Origin: Asterias rubens
Taxonomy: Eukaryota; Echinodermata; Asteroidea; Forcipulatida; Asteriidae
Direction: 5' to 3'
DNA length: 64,000 bases
NCBI RefSeq assembly: GCF_902459465.1
Contig: NC_047063.1
Coordinates: forward strand, 21,869,055 to 21,933,054
Shown: one piece after another, positions 23,880 through 34,437 of the stretch
Position numbering within the stretch: position 1 is the stretch's first letter
Layout of the letters: each line of letters begins with the position of its first letter
The notes under the pieces: generated by a model
Told to the model about the DNA's origin: nothing
The model's database searches: none
What the model saw: the letters and a program-made list of their open reading frames with translations, nothing else
Made by a program: the position numbers and the translations under genes

Positions 23880-24453
23880 AGTCACCTGGAAATATATATA
23901 TTTTTTTTTCAAACATAAGAGTCTATGCTTACGAACAATAAAACAATTTTTTTAATAATTGTTTGTCACGATTTATATGTTTAAAAAAATATATAAAGTT
24001 GTTTGGGGGGCTGACTCCGCCTACCCCTTTTGTGACGTCAATCGAGGCAGATTTGCCTGCAATGCGTATAGTAAACACACGTGCAAAGTACATGTACGTC
24101 CAAGTCGTGAGTTGGTACATTTCAAAAAGTGTTTTTCTGCATTCAGCAGCAATACACCTGGTCGGCATTGCCGGAAAAAAATACATTTTTTTTTTTTGAA
24201 ACGTACAAACTCACGACTTGGTCCGTACATGTACTTGGCAATTGTGTTTACTCTACGCATTACAGGCAAAGTCTGCCTCGATTGACGTTACGAACAGCGC
24301 CCTCTCTGGTCGGGGTCTACTCTGAAATTTGTAAATAACATAAGAACTGATTTTTTTAAACCTTAGTTAACTGTTTATTCACATTCCAATCATCAAAACA
24401 CATATATTAGTGACAAAAGCTTTATTTTGAAAAAATACCACTTCCAGGTGACT
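23880..24453. mobile_element. family-G TTAA element carrying a second hairpin
   Basis: Between TTAA at 23876-23879 and 24454-24457; ends AGTCACCTGGAA and TTCCAGGTGACT are inverted. A separate foldback (24017-24300) lies inside. Copy 1 of the duplication lacks almost all of it, though a short stretch resembling 24368-24384 remains at about 5578, so copy 1 may have lost the element rather than never had it. Confidence 0.7.
24017..24300. mobile_element. foldback element nested in family G
   Basis: TGACGTCAATCGAGGCAGA to AAGTCGTGAGTTGGTAC is mirrored by GTACAAACTCACGACTT to CTGCCTCGATTGACGT. Arms of about 85 bp. Confidence 0.75.
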
Positions 24454-24676
24454 TTAAACACATCCTAATAAAATGACGTCATCGTTGTCAAATGACGTCG
24501 CCTTAATGTGCAGTTTAACATGATCTATATCTTTATAATTTGCCCAACATTGCATTATTCAAGCCGATTTGTGTAGAAATGCACCTCTTATTTATGGTTG
24601 ACTTTATGGTTAATTATTATTGTCTAACTTTGTGAGCTGTAACTGCTTTGTAAATGTTTTGTTTTCGACCATGAGT

Positions 24677-26398
24677 TCATTGATGCAAGATCTTGACTGA
24701 GTACCTTTCAGCCACGATGAGGTCACCGGTAGGAGTAAACGTCATGCCTTGCGGACTGTATAAGCCACGAGCTAAACAGCCGATGTGCTCACCTGATGCA
24801 TTGTAATGATGTATCTCACAAGGTCCCCGTTCACCACAATGAACAGACACACAGAAGTATCCAACATCGTCGCAGCACACACCAAGAGGTTTTGCAGGTT
24901 TGCCGCCAATGGAGGTGCTGATATTGAACACCTCGTTTCCCATGAAATCCACACAAACTAGTTTCATGTTGTGGTAGTTTGTGAAGATCAGTCGCTCATA
25001 GCTGCTTACAGATAGCCCGCATGGATTGCCTATTTCGGCATGATGTATTGAAGAAATGATGGATCCATCCATATTATGGAGAGATATAACCTTTCTCTTT
25101 AAGTCAACCACCGCAATCCGATCTTTCTTGTCCACAACGATACCACCGAGAGTTGACTGCCCCGCGACTTGATTCTGTGATGGCCGGAACTGACGGATAT
25201 ATCGCAGTTCTCTATCATAAACCTTTACATCCGGTCCGTCAATAACCAGAAGCAGGTCATTAGAGGTCACCACAACATCAAAAGGACGTTTTAGTTTACC
25301 ATCCTCTGTTCCGCTTTGAACACCCGTTGATTTGTAACTACCCTTTGATGTAAACGTGGATAATAGCCTTTCGTAGTCACAAACGACAATGTCACCATCG
25401 CTAAAACAAGCAACGTTTACTGCCCTCTTGAACTCCCCCTCACCTTCCCCACATTTACCAAACTCTGTCTTTACCTCCCATTCCACTAGTATTTCACCGA
25501 TATCCGCGTCAGTGACATCATGACACTTGAACCTGATGAATGACTTTTTCCGCTGCACTGTTTGAAACTGGAGCTCCTTATGGAACGTCAAGTTGTGCAT
25601 AACTTTTAGTTTGAGGTCCAGCAGCTCAACGCCATCGGCATGTAGCATCAAGTGGTTGACTGAAGCTACGATCTCCTTGCCGACGTTCATCTTATCTTGA
25701 TTGCTGCTCCGTATGCTCTTAAATTCCTTAATTCTGTCTTGACCGATTTCAGTGACTCTTTCTCGGAGGAGACGAGATTCATTTCTCAATTTAGCGACTT
25801 TCTCTTCCTCCTTAGCCAAAATATCTGCAAGAGTCCGGTCGACCATGAGCTGTAATCTCTTGTCTGATTTGTTGATAGAGTTATCCACTTGTTGGAAATG
25901 CCTGTGACACTCATCGAACTTCGCTTCAACCGCTTGACGGAAAGATTTAACGCAATCGGTGGTCTTAGTTAGATTATGGTCTTTGTGATCGAGAAACGCA
26001 CATATGACACACATTAGTAAGTCACACGTGTCGCAATGACACCGCAGTTCCTGGTCAGTGTGTTTCTGGCACTTTGACGATTCAGTTTTAGGTCGCTGAT
26101 TTGGACCTTCAAGATTGATGACGTCATCAATAAGCGAGCTCAAGAAAAAGCTGTTGAGAAGAGCCGACACTCCCTTAACTGGGATTTTAGTTTTCTCTCT
26201 ACATTCTGGGCAAATAATAAAACCCGTCTTCGGATTCTGATTGAATACAAGTTCCTGGAGACATTTTTGGCAAAAGCTGTGGTGACAGTTCAGGATTTTC
26301 GGATTGATGAACCATTTTAGGCAGATTGGGCATTCGATGAGTGCCTGGCTAATCTTGCAAGTGGTTTTAGTGGGAAGTGCAGCTTCGGCCATCTTCAA
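24677..26398 (-). CDS. TRIM-NHL RING-type E3 ubiquitin ligase, copy 2
   Basis: Single-exon paralogue of the gene at 6681-8423, 573 codons. RING ligands (C23 to C66) and B-box ligands (C110, H113, C122, C125, C130, C133, H138, H141) are all retained. Every length difference from copy 1 is a whole number of codons: losses near 170, 240, 305, 315, 340 and 440, and a gain near 485. Both copies therefore stay open, which argues that both are kept as proteins. Substitutions are few in the RING and first NHL blades but dense in the B-box loop (114-150) and the last blades (about 430-555). The role is inferred from the family: substrate ubiquitination; substrate unknown. The start context at codon 3 is the better one. 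Confidence 0.9.
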   Translation of the reverse strand: MKMAEAALPTKTTCKISQALIECPICLKWFINPKILNCHHSFCQKCLQELVFNQNPKTGFIICPECREKTKIPVKGVSALLNSFFLSSLIDDVINLEGPNQRPKTESSKCQKHTDQELRCHCDTCDLLMCVICAFLDHKDHNLTKTTDCVKSFRQAVEAKFDECHRHFQQVDNSINKSDKRLQLMVDRTLADILAKEEEKVAKLRNESRLLRERVTEIGQDRIKEFKSIRSSNQDKMNVGKEIVASVNHLMLHADGVELLDLKLKVMHNLTFHKELQFQTVQRKKSFIRFKCHDVTDADIGEILVEWEVKTEFGKCGEGEGEFKRAVNVACFSDGDIVVCDYERLLSTFTSKGSYKSTGVQSGTEDGKLKRPFDVVVTSNDLLLVIDGPDVKVYDRELRYIRQFRPSQNQVAGQSTLGGIVVDKKDRIAVVDLKRKVISLHNMDGSIISSIHHAEIGNPCGLSVSSYERLIFTNYHNMKLVCVDFMGNEVFNISTSIGGKPAKPLGVCCDDVGYFCVSVHCGERGPCEIHHYNASGEHIGCLARGLYSPQGMTFTPTGDLIVAERYSVKILHQ

Positions 26399-26654
26399 AT
26401 ATTGAGCTCTCCAGTCTGAAGTAAATAAGTTTAATGTTCATTACTTCATACAGGGAGTAAACAACAATGGAGACACTATAGGTAAAGTTTGCTGTACTCA
26501 CAAATAATAATAATTTATGCACATTTCCAAGAATCCGTGAAGGTGTTAATTAGTGACTTGCCAGAGGGTGAAAACAAGATGGAAATACGAAAATTTTACA
26601 GTAATTTTGTTTGTGTTCATGGTTTTATTTATTCATGTCGTGTTTTTTTTATTT
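26399..26654. promoter_or_regulatory. 5' flank of TRIM copy 2
   Basis: Paralogous to 8424-8664 with small indels. No definite promoter motif recognised. Confidence 0.3.
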
Positions 26655-27027
26655 AAAAACACTGGACACCTTTGGTAATTGTCAAAGACCAGTCTTCTCA
26701 CTTATGCATAAAATAACAACCCTGTAAAAGTTTAACCTCAATTGGTCGTCGAAGTTGCGAGATAATAATAAAAGAAAAGACGTCCTTGTCACACGAAGTT
26801 GTTTGCTTTCAGATGCTCGATTTTGAGAAGTGAAAATATAATTACGAGGTCTCAAAATCAAATTCGTGTAAAGTTACTTCTTTCTCGAAAACTACGTTAC
26901 TTCAGAGGGAGCCGTTTCTCACAATGTTTTATACTATCAACAGCTCCCCATTAATTGTTTACCAAGTAAGGTTTTATGCTAATAATTATTTTCAAGAAAT
27001 TATACCGATAGTGTTCAGTTCCTTTAA
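26655..27027. mobile_element. family-A TTAA MITE, paralogue of 8665-9053
   Basis: Ends ACACTGGACACCTTTGGTAA and ATACCGATAGTGTTCAGTTCC; same insertion point relative to the TRIM gene as in copy 1. Confidence 0.75.
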
Positions 27028-27481
27028 GTGAATAGTTCCACAAAGATATATGTAGTAGTTAAAAAAATAGTTATTTCAAACAATGTTGTTGTCCGTTTTA
27101 TTTGGGAGCTATGTTCGAAAAAAATGTCAAGGTCAATGTTCTACCGGATGATGTTGAGTCTGGCTCACGAACTAGCGATTTTGAAAACAATATTGTTTTT
27201 CAAAATCTGATACACAAAGCGGCGTAAAAGTGTCATTATGGAGATTTCGTCCGAAACAGACAACGAATATTGTTCAGTAACGTTGTCCTACAGCGCCCTC
27301 TTTTGAATCAGCCATATGAGCCGTTTGGGGGCACAACAATCGGGGGACATGCAAAATGACACATTATAAAGTAATCATTTACGCTTCATTTACTGAACAA
27401 TTTTCTTTGTTACTCATATGTTTCCCTTGAACTTTTGATAATGAATAGAACAGTACAACCATTCGTGGGTAAAACCACATA
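27028..27481. other. duplicated non-coding stretch
   Basis: Paralogue of 9054-9502. Frames present in copy 1 are broken by indels here; no gene. Confidence 0.5.
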
Positions 27482-28115
27482 GTTAAAGGCACTGGACACT
27501 TTTGGTAGTTAGTCAAGATAATTATTAGCATTAAAATTCATATAGGATTTGAGGCATTGCATGGTGCGGTATCAATATATATATTTGGTTTGCGACAACA
27601 CCATGTGTGTATCTACTTGACACGAGGTAAAGTTTATTATGAACTGTCTTTTTTTAACTACTACCCGGGCGGAAGGTATAGAAAATTGGCTAGGACTACT
27701 ACTTTAGCTTTACATGATCGAAACTGTAGGAACTACAACGTTTCGACTAGCTTGCTCTTGTCATCGTCAAGTTATTATTACAAACTTACTTAGTAACGAG
27801 CAAAGGTGAGCTATTTATACAGTAAAATATTGCAAGAAAAGGCTCATCTGAGGTATCGTAGTTTTTAAAATAGCAAAATTTTCCATCTCAAGTAATTATG
27901 AAGGCTTCAGTCATGGGAGCTATTAATATTAATGCATCTGAAAGCACAGAAATAAATGTGACTTTGTGCAACAATGGTGTTTTTTCATTACTCTCTTGCA
28001 ACTTCGATGACAAATTGAGTCCAAATTTTCACAGATTTTCTTTCATGCATATTGTTGGGACACACCAATTGTACTGGTCTTGACAACTGCTGAATGTGTC
28101 CAATGTCTTTGACAT
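27482..28115. mobile_element. family-A-like element interrupted by family H
   Basis: TTAAAGGCACTGGACACTT at the left, TGTGTCCAATGTCTTTGAC at the right, family-H repeat (about 27545-27790) inside. This is the state before the family-C insertion seen in copy 1. Confidence 0.65.
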
Positions 28116-29030
28116 CCATTCTTCCGCCCCAAAACGGATACGAGTGTCGCATTTAGTTCTTTGATCAGATATTCCAGTTCAATTGTACTAAAAACCGATG
28201 TAACTGCCTGATTTCAGTTACATCGACAGTTATATTGACTCGAAAGCTGGTCCCATTATCTGGCTTTTTCAACCAACACGGATCGCCGGACCTTGCCAAG
28301 AATGCCAGCAATTATTTACCCCTCATCAAAACGTAACGAGATACCCAGAATAATATTGACGTGTCCTAAATTTTAGTATTGACTTCATATCTGGTTTCAA
28401 CTGTTTTGACGAAAACAAAAATCGTGTTGTGCCAACCGAAAGCAAGATCATAATATCAGATTGTGTGTTTAGTTCAACATTTAAGTTTGCCTAACACTAG
28501 GCCTATAGTGTGCGTCAACCATAGAGCTATATATATAGCTCTATGGCGTCAACACATTATATACCCTTGTGCAAGTCCTACCTGAAAATGTAGATACTAA
28601 CTGTGCTAAACTTCGTATAGGCTTACAGTTAGTCCCCTTTGCTGAACTTAAAGAAGTGGCTGATGGTCGGCAACAATGACTACAAATCTGAAATTGCTCA
28701 AAATAAAGTGGAGCTCTTTGCAAACCATACTTCTTCATGTGAATGTACAGCGAAATATGATAATGTCTTACCATACACGCAAATGCAGTGGTATTGTTAA
28801 CACAACTGGAAAAACCCAAACACTATTAATAAAGCTCAATAGAAAATTGGGCTTTAGAATGTATTCTATGATGGCCTAGTGCAGCCAAAGCAAGCGCAGG
28901 ATGTTCCTTTATTTGACTTTTTCTTTCGAAGATGTGTTTGTTGAACTTGGTGTTTGTATTTCTTCGCAGTGAGCCCACACACCGTTGATCATAGAGTGCA
29001 GTTACTTACTTGAAGCGCAGAAATTAACAA
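28116..29030. other. duplicated non-coding stretch with 28-bp palindrome
   Basis: Paralogue of 10506-11390. Contains the perfect palindrome at 28519-28546. Conserved between copies but with no stable open frame. Confidence 0.5.
28519..28546. repeat. perfect 28-bp palindrome, copy 2
   Basis: Identical to 10893-10920, again with flanking CGTCAA direct repeats. Confidence 0.8.
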
Positions 29031-29347
29031 GGCAAACCCACTTCCAATCGTAATTTTGTATTAATATTAATAGTGGGCAATGTTGACTCGGTAATGTATG
29101 CCTTATAATTAACAATGTTTGTTTTTCTTTGTGAATGGACAGGCATTTGGGGTCTTTAAACTTCCCGATGATACTCTGCCCAGTATCAATGAGTGAAATT
29201 CCGCGGCTAGTCTTTTTCCGTGGAAGGCCTTTGTGGAACCTGTTACAGTTCAGTGTAAAGTGCCTTGGATGGTCTAAATAATTAAGCAAGGCGACTTTTT
29301 GCACATTTGGGGGTAGAATTCTCATTGGTTAATTTTACGTTTCAAGA
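29031..29347. other. copy-2-specific segment of unknown origin
   Basis: Copy 1 has a different, shorter sequence between the same flanks (about 11393-11432). A 107-codon frame covers it on the minus strand, but I recognise no domain. It could be a retroelement remnant. Confidence 0.4.
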
Positions 29348-29412
29348 GTGTATCAAACCAAGACAAGAATATTTCTGAGTGTCAAGAAACTATAACTATA
29401 AAATCACACTTA

Positions 29413-30756
29413 GACAATGGACACTGCAATTGTCAAAGACCAGTCTTCTCACTTGGTGTATCTCAACATATGCTTTAATTTCATTTCATTTCATTTCATT
29501 TTATTGGAATCACATTTCGTGGCCCACAGGCCAAATTGCGCCTTAATCATGTTCCCCCAAGTTAGTTTAGACTTCAAACATTTCTTTACACGCCTGATGT
29601 ATTCTGCCTTCAGCCTTACCTTTGATTCCTTGTGAAGGACATGGTCCGATTCAAGTACACCAAGATACCGATAACTCTCCTCCTCACCCAAAGCCCTCAA
29701 CTGTGCACCATCTGGCAGAGTTTGAAAGCAATCCAGGTCATTCTGAAGATGGCCAGGCTCAGAAATATTACGATTCTCAGCAAATGTCAGGTCATCAACG
29801 TATTTCCAGTACTGAGATTTTGAGCCCTGAGCAGCATCGTTAATTACAGTCTGAAACCCAACTGGACCCAATGTTGTACCTTGAGGCACTCCACCCTTTA
29901 AAAACCCATAGTCAGAAAGAATATTGTTGTACTTAACACATTGTTGTCTGAGATGGAGAAAGTCGCAAATCCAGGGAACGATGGATCCACGAACTCCAAG
30001 GCCAATGATCTTTTCAATAAGGAGGGTATGGTCGATAAGGTCAAAAGCCTTGGAGAAATCAGTAAGAACCACCGTTCCAAGGTTACCACTTTCCTCAGCT
30101 CCCTGAAAGAGATAATGCATTAAATGGGTTAGGTAGTGTGAGGTGGAAACACCTTTAACATTGCCAAACTGTCTATGATCAATCTTATCCTGTATATCAT
30201 CAAGTAACCATCCTGTGACAAAATCTTCAGCAATTTTAGCAAAACCAGCTGTAAGTGAAATGGGACGCAGTTTCTCTAACTTAGGAGGGTACTGCTTGGG
30301 AATTGGTACAACAATGGCCTGCTTCCACTGGGAGGGGACATTACCATCCCTGAATGAACAATTGAGAATATCAGTAAGAGGGAGGCTTAATTCATAAGCA
30401 AATTCTTTGACTAGTCTAGGGGGAATCATGTCAGGACCAGTGGCATTAAATAATAAACCTGTGAAAATTTGAGCTCGATCGGTCGATGGAGTTGCGAGAT
30501 AACTATGAAAGAAAAAAACACCCTTGTCACACGAAGTTGTGTGCTTTCAGATGCTTGATTTCGAGACCTCAAATTCTAAACTTGAGGTCTCGTAATCAAA
30601 TTCGTGGAAAATTACTTCTTTCTCAAAAACTGCGTCACTTCAGAGGGAGCCTTTTCTCACAATATTTGACACTGTCAACCCTCCCCGTTACTTGTTACCA
30701 AGTGAGGTTTTATGCCGATAATTATTTTGATTAATTACCAATAGTGTCCACTGCCT
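29413..30756. mobile_element. family-A MITE split by a LINE fragment
   Basis: Left part 29413-29470 (ACAATGGACACTGCAATTGT.. to CTCAACATATG) and right part about 30446-30756 (AATAAACCTGTGAAAATTTG.. to GTGTCCACTGCCT, then TTAA 30757-30760). The host family-A element is absent from copy 1, so both insertions followed the duplication. Confidence 0.75.
29491..30440 (-). pseudogene. non-LTR retrotransposon reverse transcriptase, 5'-truncated
   Basis: 312 codons on the minus strand from the conserved ATGPD motif of the RT amino end, through LRPISL, DFSKAFD, GVPQGTTLGP and the catalytic YVDD, to YRYLGVL and a charged tail. No endonuclease is present. A tail of repeated ATGAA-type units (plus strand 29470-29505) marks the 3' end. 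Only about 45 residues separate YVDD from YLGVL, roughly 30 fewer than in the LINE at 62 kb, and the usual W..N..K(I/L)N motif between them is missing. That suggests an internal deletion or chimera. Not mobile as it stands. Confidence 0.8.
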
Positions 30757-31187
30757 TTAAATAAATGAATAAACAAACAGAATATGGTGGAAGTTGTGGA
30801 ACACCGTACATTAGCCTCCAAACCTTCGTCAAAACGTCATCAATATTATGATCATGACATCCCTAATATGGACATGTTAGTGGTACCAACATTGTTAATA
30901 TTCAAATCGAGCCGACAATGAATCCACCATTCCGACTGGGCGGGGGGGGGGGGGGGTATACAAGAATGAGTCAATTGTGTTTGATTTTTACGGTACTTGC
31001 ATTGTAAGTCAATCGCACAAACCGAACAGACCTGCTCCAGTGCAATTGTCGAATACATGTCTGGCCAAGTGCAAATACCTAATTTTGTTGTTCCTCGCTG
31101 GCACAGAATCTAGGCTCAGAACACTATCTAGACTCAGAACACTAAAACCAAAAGAGGGCGCTGTTCTGTAGCCGCTAGGCTCTGGGC

Positions 31188-31467
31188 TTAATTTCATAGC
31201 GCTGCTTAGCGGCCGATTTTGTGCTTACTGTGCATTTTCTATTTCATAGCGCTTCTAACCGTAAGCACACGAAAAGGCATGCTAACCTTCCGGTGCTTAC
31301 CGCACGAAAATAAATGACGTCACAATGGAAATCCATCGTTAAACACGCAATATGGCCGCCCAATTTTTCTGCTAACCTTTGAAATACGCTAAGGCTTAAG
31401 CAAATTTGTCTGCTACAGTAAAGCATGCAAATTTGCTTACCGTTAAGCAGCGCTATGAAATTGGGCC
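31188..31467. mobile_element. family-F inverted-repeat element (GGGCCCAATTTCAT ends)
   Basis: Left GGGCTTAATTTCATAGCGCT and right AGCGCTATGAAATTGGGCCC are inverted, with several GCTTA-rich internal repeats. A near-complete copy of a family seen mostly as half-elements elsewhere in the window. Confidence 0.75.
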
Positions 31468-31719
31468 CTGGCCGCTACCACAGCTCTGGCCGCTACTGTG
31501 TATTTTCTCTGCCAGTGTTTGCATATTTTTATCCGTTTTATCTTTGCTGAGTTTTTGACATCGTCTTTATATTTATTATTGACGTGTTTGGTAAGCTTTC
31601 TATGCTTTTGTGTGATATATTTTGGTGCTTTATCCGATTAGTATTGCTTGTTATTTTGATGTTTTTTGATGTGGTTTTTATCTCCGGTCGAGTTCACTAT
31701 TTTGTAACGTGTGCTTATC

Positions 31720-32106
31720 ATGGTTGTTGCCTTTAGTGCCCGTTCTCGTCTCTTGGTGTATTTACATCTGCTTTTTATCATACATAAGTCACGGGTTCAA
31801 ATCTTTCCTGATGCTGAGACTGTCAGAAATGAGTATTTTGTGTCTTCAGACCAGTACATGTGTCTGACTAATTTTGTTGTGTCATTTTCACCCTGTCGTG
31901 GGGTAACATTACAGCTGTGCCGTACTGGATTTAATTTCTCTAAATTTCCATTAGTCAAATGGTCCAAACATGGCCAAACTACTCTAGTTATTCCTGGTCA
32001 TGACCCTCCACATGACATAACAGTATTTATGGATGTTGCTGTTAACCCAGGCCCTCGTATTGGATCCACTAGTATTGACGAGTTGCATTTTATTAATGTC
32101 ATGTAA
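31720..32106 (+). CDS. short ORF with a 2A-like DVAVNPGP motif, probable retroelement 5' fragment
   Basis: 128 codons from the ATG at 31720. Near the C-terminus a DVAVNPGP octamer (codons at 32032-32055) matches the 2A ribosome-skipping core DxExNPGP except for A in place of E. In echinoderms 2A-like motifs are known at the start of CR1-like retrotransposon ORFs, where the peptide separates at G/P. The frame stops 17 codons after the motif, so no downstream product is joined. I recognise no other domain; a hydrophobic patch (codons about 10-20) could be signal-like. Best guess: remnant of a non-LTR element, or an exon of an unrecognised gene. The A substitution would be expected to weaken activity. 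Confidence 0.4.
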   Translation: MVVAFSARSRLLVYLHLLFIIHKSRVQIFPDAETVRNEYFVSSDQYMCLTNFVVSFSPCRGVTLQLCRTGFNFSKFPLVKWSKHGQTTLVIPGHDPPHDITVFMDVAVNPGPRIGSTSIDELHFINVM

Positions 32107-33194
32107 ATGAATCTCCCCAAAGGAATATCACATTTACATTGTATGGCATTGTTTTATTATGTCTGCTTATCAGTTTTCCTGTTAATGATAGTAGTCCAAC
32201 TGCATGATGGTTTGTGTTGTTTCTCAAGTCATTATTCAATTGAATTGCAATGTGTTGTGTACTATTAATTCTGTATTTTCTTTCATTGAAATATCCCTTT
32301 AAGGACATGGATGGTAGACCAGTTACTACATAACATTTGTTTCTATATACATTTGGGTTTTTTTATGGGATATATATCAAGTGACATCAAACTGAAACAC
32401 TTTAAAGTGATGCTTGATTTTCACACTCTAAGTATTTTTAACTATTCTGACAAAAATGTTCCTTTAATCAATGCTTACACTTAAATTACTTATTTTTTGG
32501 ATCCAGCTATCCCTAAACAAGGCCAAGGAATGTTAAATGATTTTTTTTAGTAACATAGATTTACACATACAGATATGTTTTGCATAATTTATATTTTTAA
32601 ATGTTTTGGGTTATTTTGTCGATAAGACACATTTAATCTCAAAATTCGGCTTGGTGTCCCCTATTTCCGGATTCAGCACCCCAAAATTAGGTTAGTTGGA
32701 TGGGTTACCAACTTTTACTCAAAAATGCCGCTCACTCCCTTAAATAGAGCCCTTTTTTAAAATCTGGTCTAGACTATAATGAAGTCCATATGCGACTGAG
32801 TGTCTCGGTTTTGGGTGGAACATGAAATAGCCGTAGTTCATGCCATCGGATGAACCACTGGAAACGTTTATATGTTTTTACTAGTATTTTTAAATAATGT
32901 TGCTGTTAATCTCTCTTTCTATAAAATCTCTCTTTTTACTGGCCATTCTTTGATATGTAACGTTTACTGTTTCAACCTTCATCTGTAAATAAATGTATAG
33001 ATTAATGATTTTAAAGTTTTTGTGATGTTTGTAACTGGACCCGGGTTAAATAAGGCGAGGTGAAACGGCTTGTACTTTTTGTACAAAGATTCTTTATTTA
33101 CTGTAATGGAGAGGAATAAAACGATACATGTTCACTTGATGTGAGTCATCTACTGTGTGTAATATTTATAAAAGTAACATTTTTGAGCCGCACC
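32107..33194. other. gene-free AT-rich stretch
   Basis: No open frame of note. A possible polyadenylation signal (AATAAA) lies near 33116. It could be the 3' part of a decayed element that includes the preceding ORF. Confidence 0.35.
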
Positions 33195-33198
33195 TTAA

Positions 33199-33390
33199 AG
33201 GAACACGTTGTCTTGGATCGGACGAGTTGGTCTATAAAAAGCGTGTGTAACCGTTTGTTATAAAATGCATGGTTAGAAAGATATTTTAAAAGTATAATAC
33301 AATAGTCCACACATTATTTGCCTCGAAATTGCGTGGTTTTCCTTTTACTTTGCGAACTAACACGGTCGGCCATTTATGGGAGTCAAAAAT
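33199..33390. mobile_element. family-E TTAA element, left arm
   Basis: Starts after TTAA (33195-33198) with AGGAACACGTTGTCTTGGAT and follows the 22661 element to the hairpin centre (TTATGGGAGTCAAAAAT), where it is replaced by family C. Confidence 0.8.
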
Positions 33391-33715
33391 TTGACTTTTA
33401 CAAATAATTTACAGGGTTTACAGAAAATAATGGTGAAAGACTTCTCTTGAAATATTAGTCCATGAAATGCTTTACTTTTTGAGAAAACGGTAAAACAATA
33501 TAAATTCTCGTTAGCGAGAATTACGGATTTGTTATAAACACATGTCATGACACGGCGAAACGCGCGAAAACAGGAGTGGGTTTTCTCGTTATTTTCTCCC
33601 GACTCCGATATCCGATTGAGCCTAAATTTCCACAGGATTGTTATTTTATATATAAGTTGTGATACACGAAGTGTGGGACTTGGACAATACTGTTGACCGA
33701 AAGTGTATAATGGCT
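33391..33715. mobile_element. family-C TTAA element, lacking the left end
   Basis: From ACAAATAATTTACAGG through TTCTCGTTAGCGAGAA to CGAAAGTGTATAATGGCT, then TTAA at 33716-33719, which also opens the next element. Confidence 0.8.
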
Positions 33716-33719
33716 TTAA

Positions 33720-34437
33720 AGGGTCTAGGTACTTTTTTTGTACGAAAAAAAACCCACAAAGTCAACAGATTTACACTAAACTTTTACAGTTCGAAGATAA
33801 TGGTCGTAGAAAGCTTCCCTGAAAATATTACTTGCTGAGGTGCTGTAGTTTTTGATAAATGAGTAAAACAATGTCAGGAAAATAATTTTCGTCTCACTGA
33901 TCATGAGACGAAAATTATTTCATCATGTAAAAACGTATTTTTCATGACATTGTTTTACTCATTTCTCAAAAGCTACAGCCCCTCAGCAACTAATATTTTA
34001 AGGTACGCTTCCTACTATCATTATCTTCAAACGGTTTAAGTTTAAAGGGAAACAAATATTAACTTAAAAACTGACTTGGTAACTAGCATTGGAAAGCTGA
34101 TGATAGTATAAAACATTGTTGGAAACGACTCCCTTCGAAGTAGCGTAGTTTTTGAGAAAGAGGTGATTTCTCACTAAAATAATAAAATACTTCTAGCTAG
34201 AAGTCTTTTATTCCTATCTGAAAGCACACATATTCGTCCAACAAGGGTGTTTTTCTTTCATCATTTTCTCCCAACTCCGATGACCAATTGAGTTCAAATT
34301 TTCACATTTGTTATATATTTTATGCATATGTTGAGATACACCAAGTGAGAAGACTGGTCTTTAACAATTACCAACAGTGTACCTTCCCTTTATTGTAAAT
34401 CTGTGGACATTGAGTTTTGTGTTACAAAAAGTACCCA
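33720..34437. mobile_element. family-D TTAA element split by family B
   Basis: Left part 33720-34042 starts AGGGTCTAGGTACTT directly at the shared TTAA; a central hairpin (TGAGACGAAAATTATT both ways) lies at about 33885-33920. The right end (TGTGGACATTGAGTTTTGTG, to about 34437) resumes after the family-B insertion at 34043-34391. Confidence 0.75.
34043..34391. mobile_element. family-B TTAA element nested in family D
   Basis: AGGGAAACAAATATTAACTT to AACAGTGTACCTTCCCTTTA; same body as 49170-49522 including the central CTTCTAGCTAGAAG palindrome. Confidence 0.75.

Larger units (their letters stand above)
23628..31125. repeat. segmental duplication, copy 2 (TRIM-bearing block)
   Basis: Direct-orientation paralogue of 5336-11860. 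It is about 1 kb longer because of a family-A element with an internal LINE (29413-30756), a 0.3-kb segment (29031-29347) and the 23880-24453 element. Confidence 0.85.

Noticed and set aside
29002-29325. 107-codon minus-strand frame downstream of the LINE fragment
   Set aside because: No RT, zinc knuckle or other motif; it lies outside the LINE's own 3' tail and is separated from it by the family-A element.
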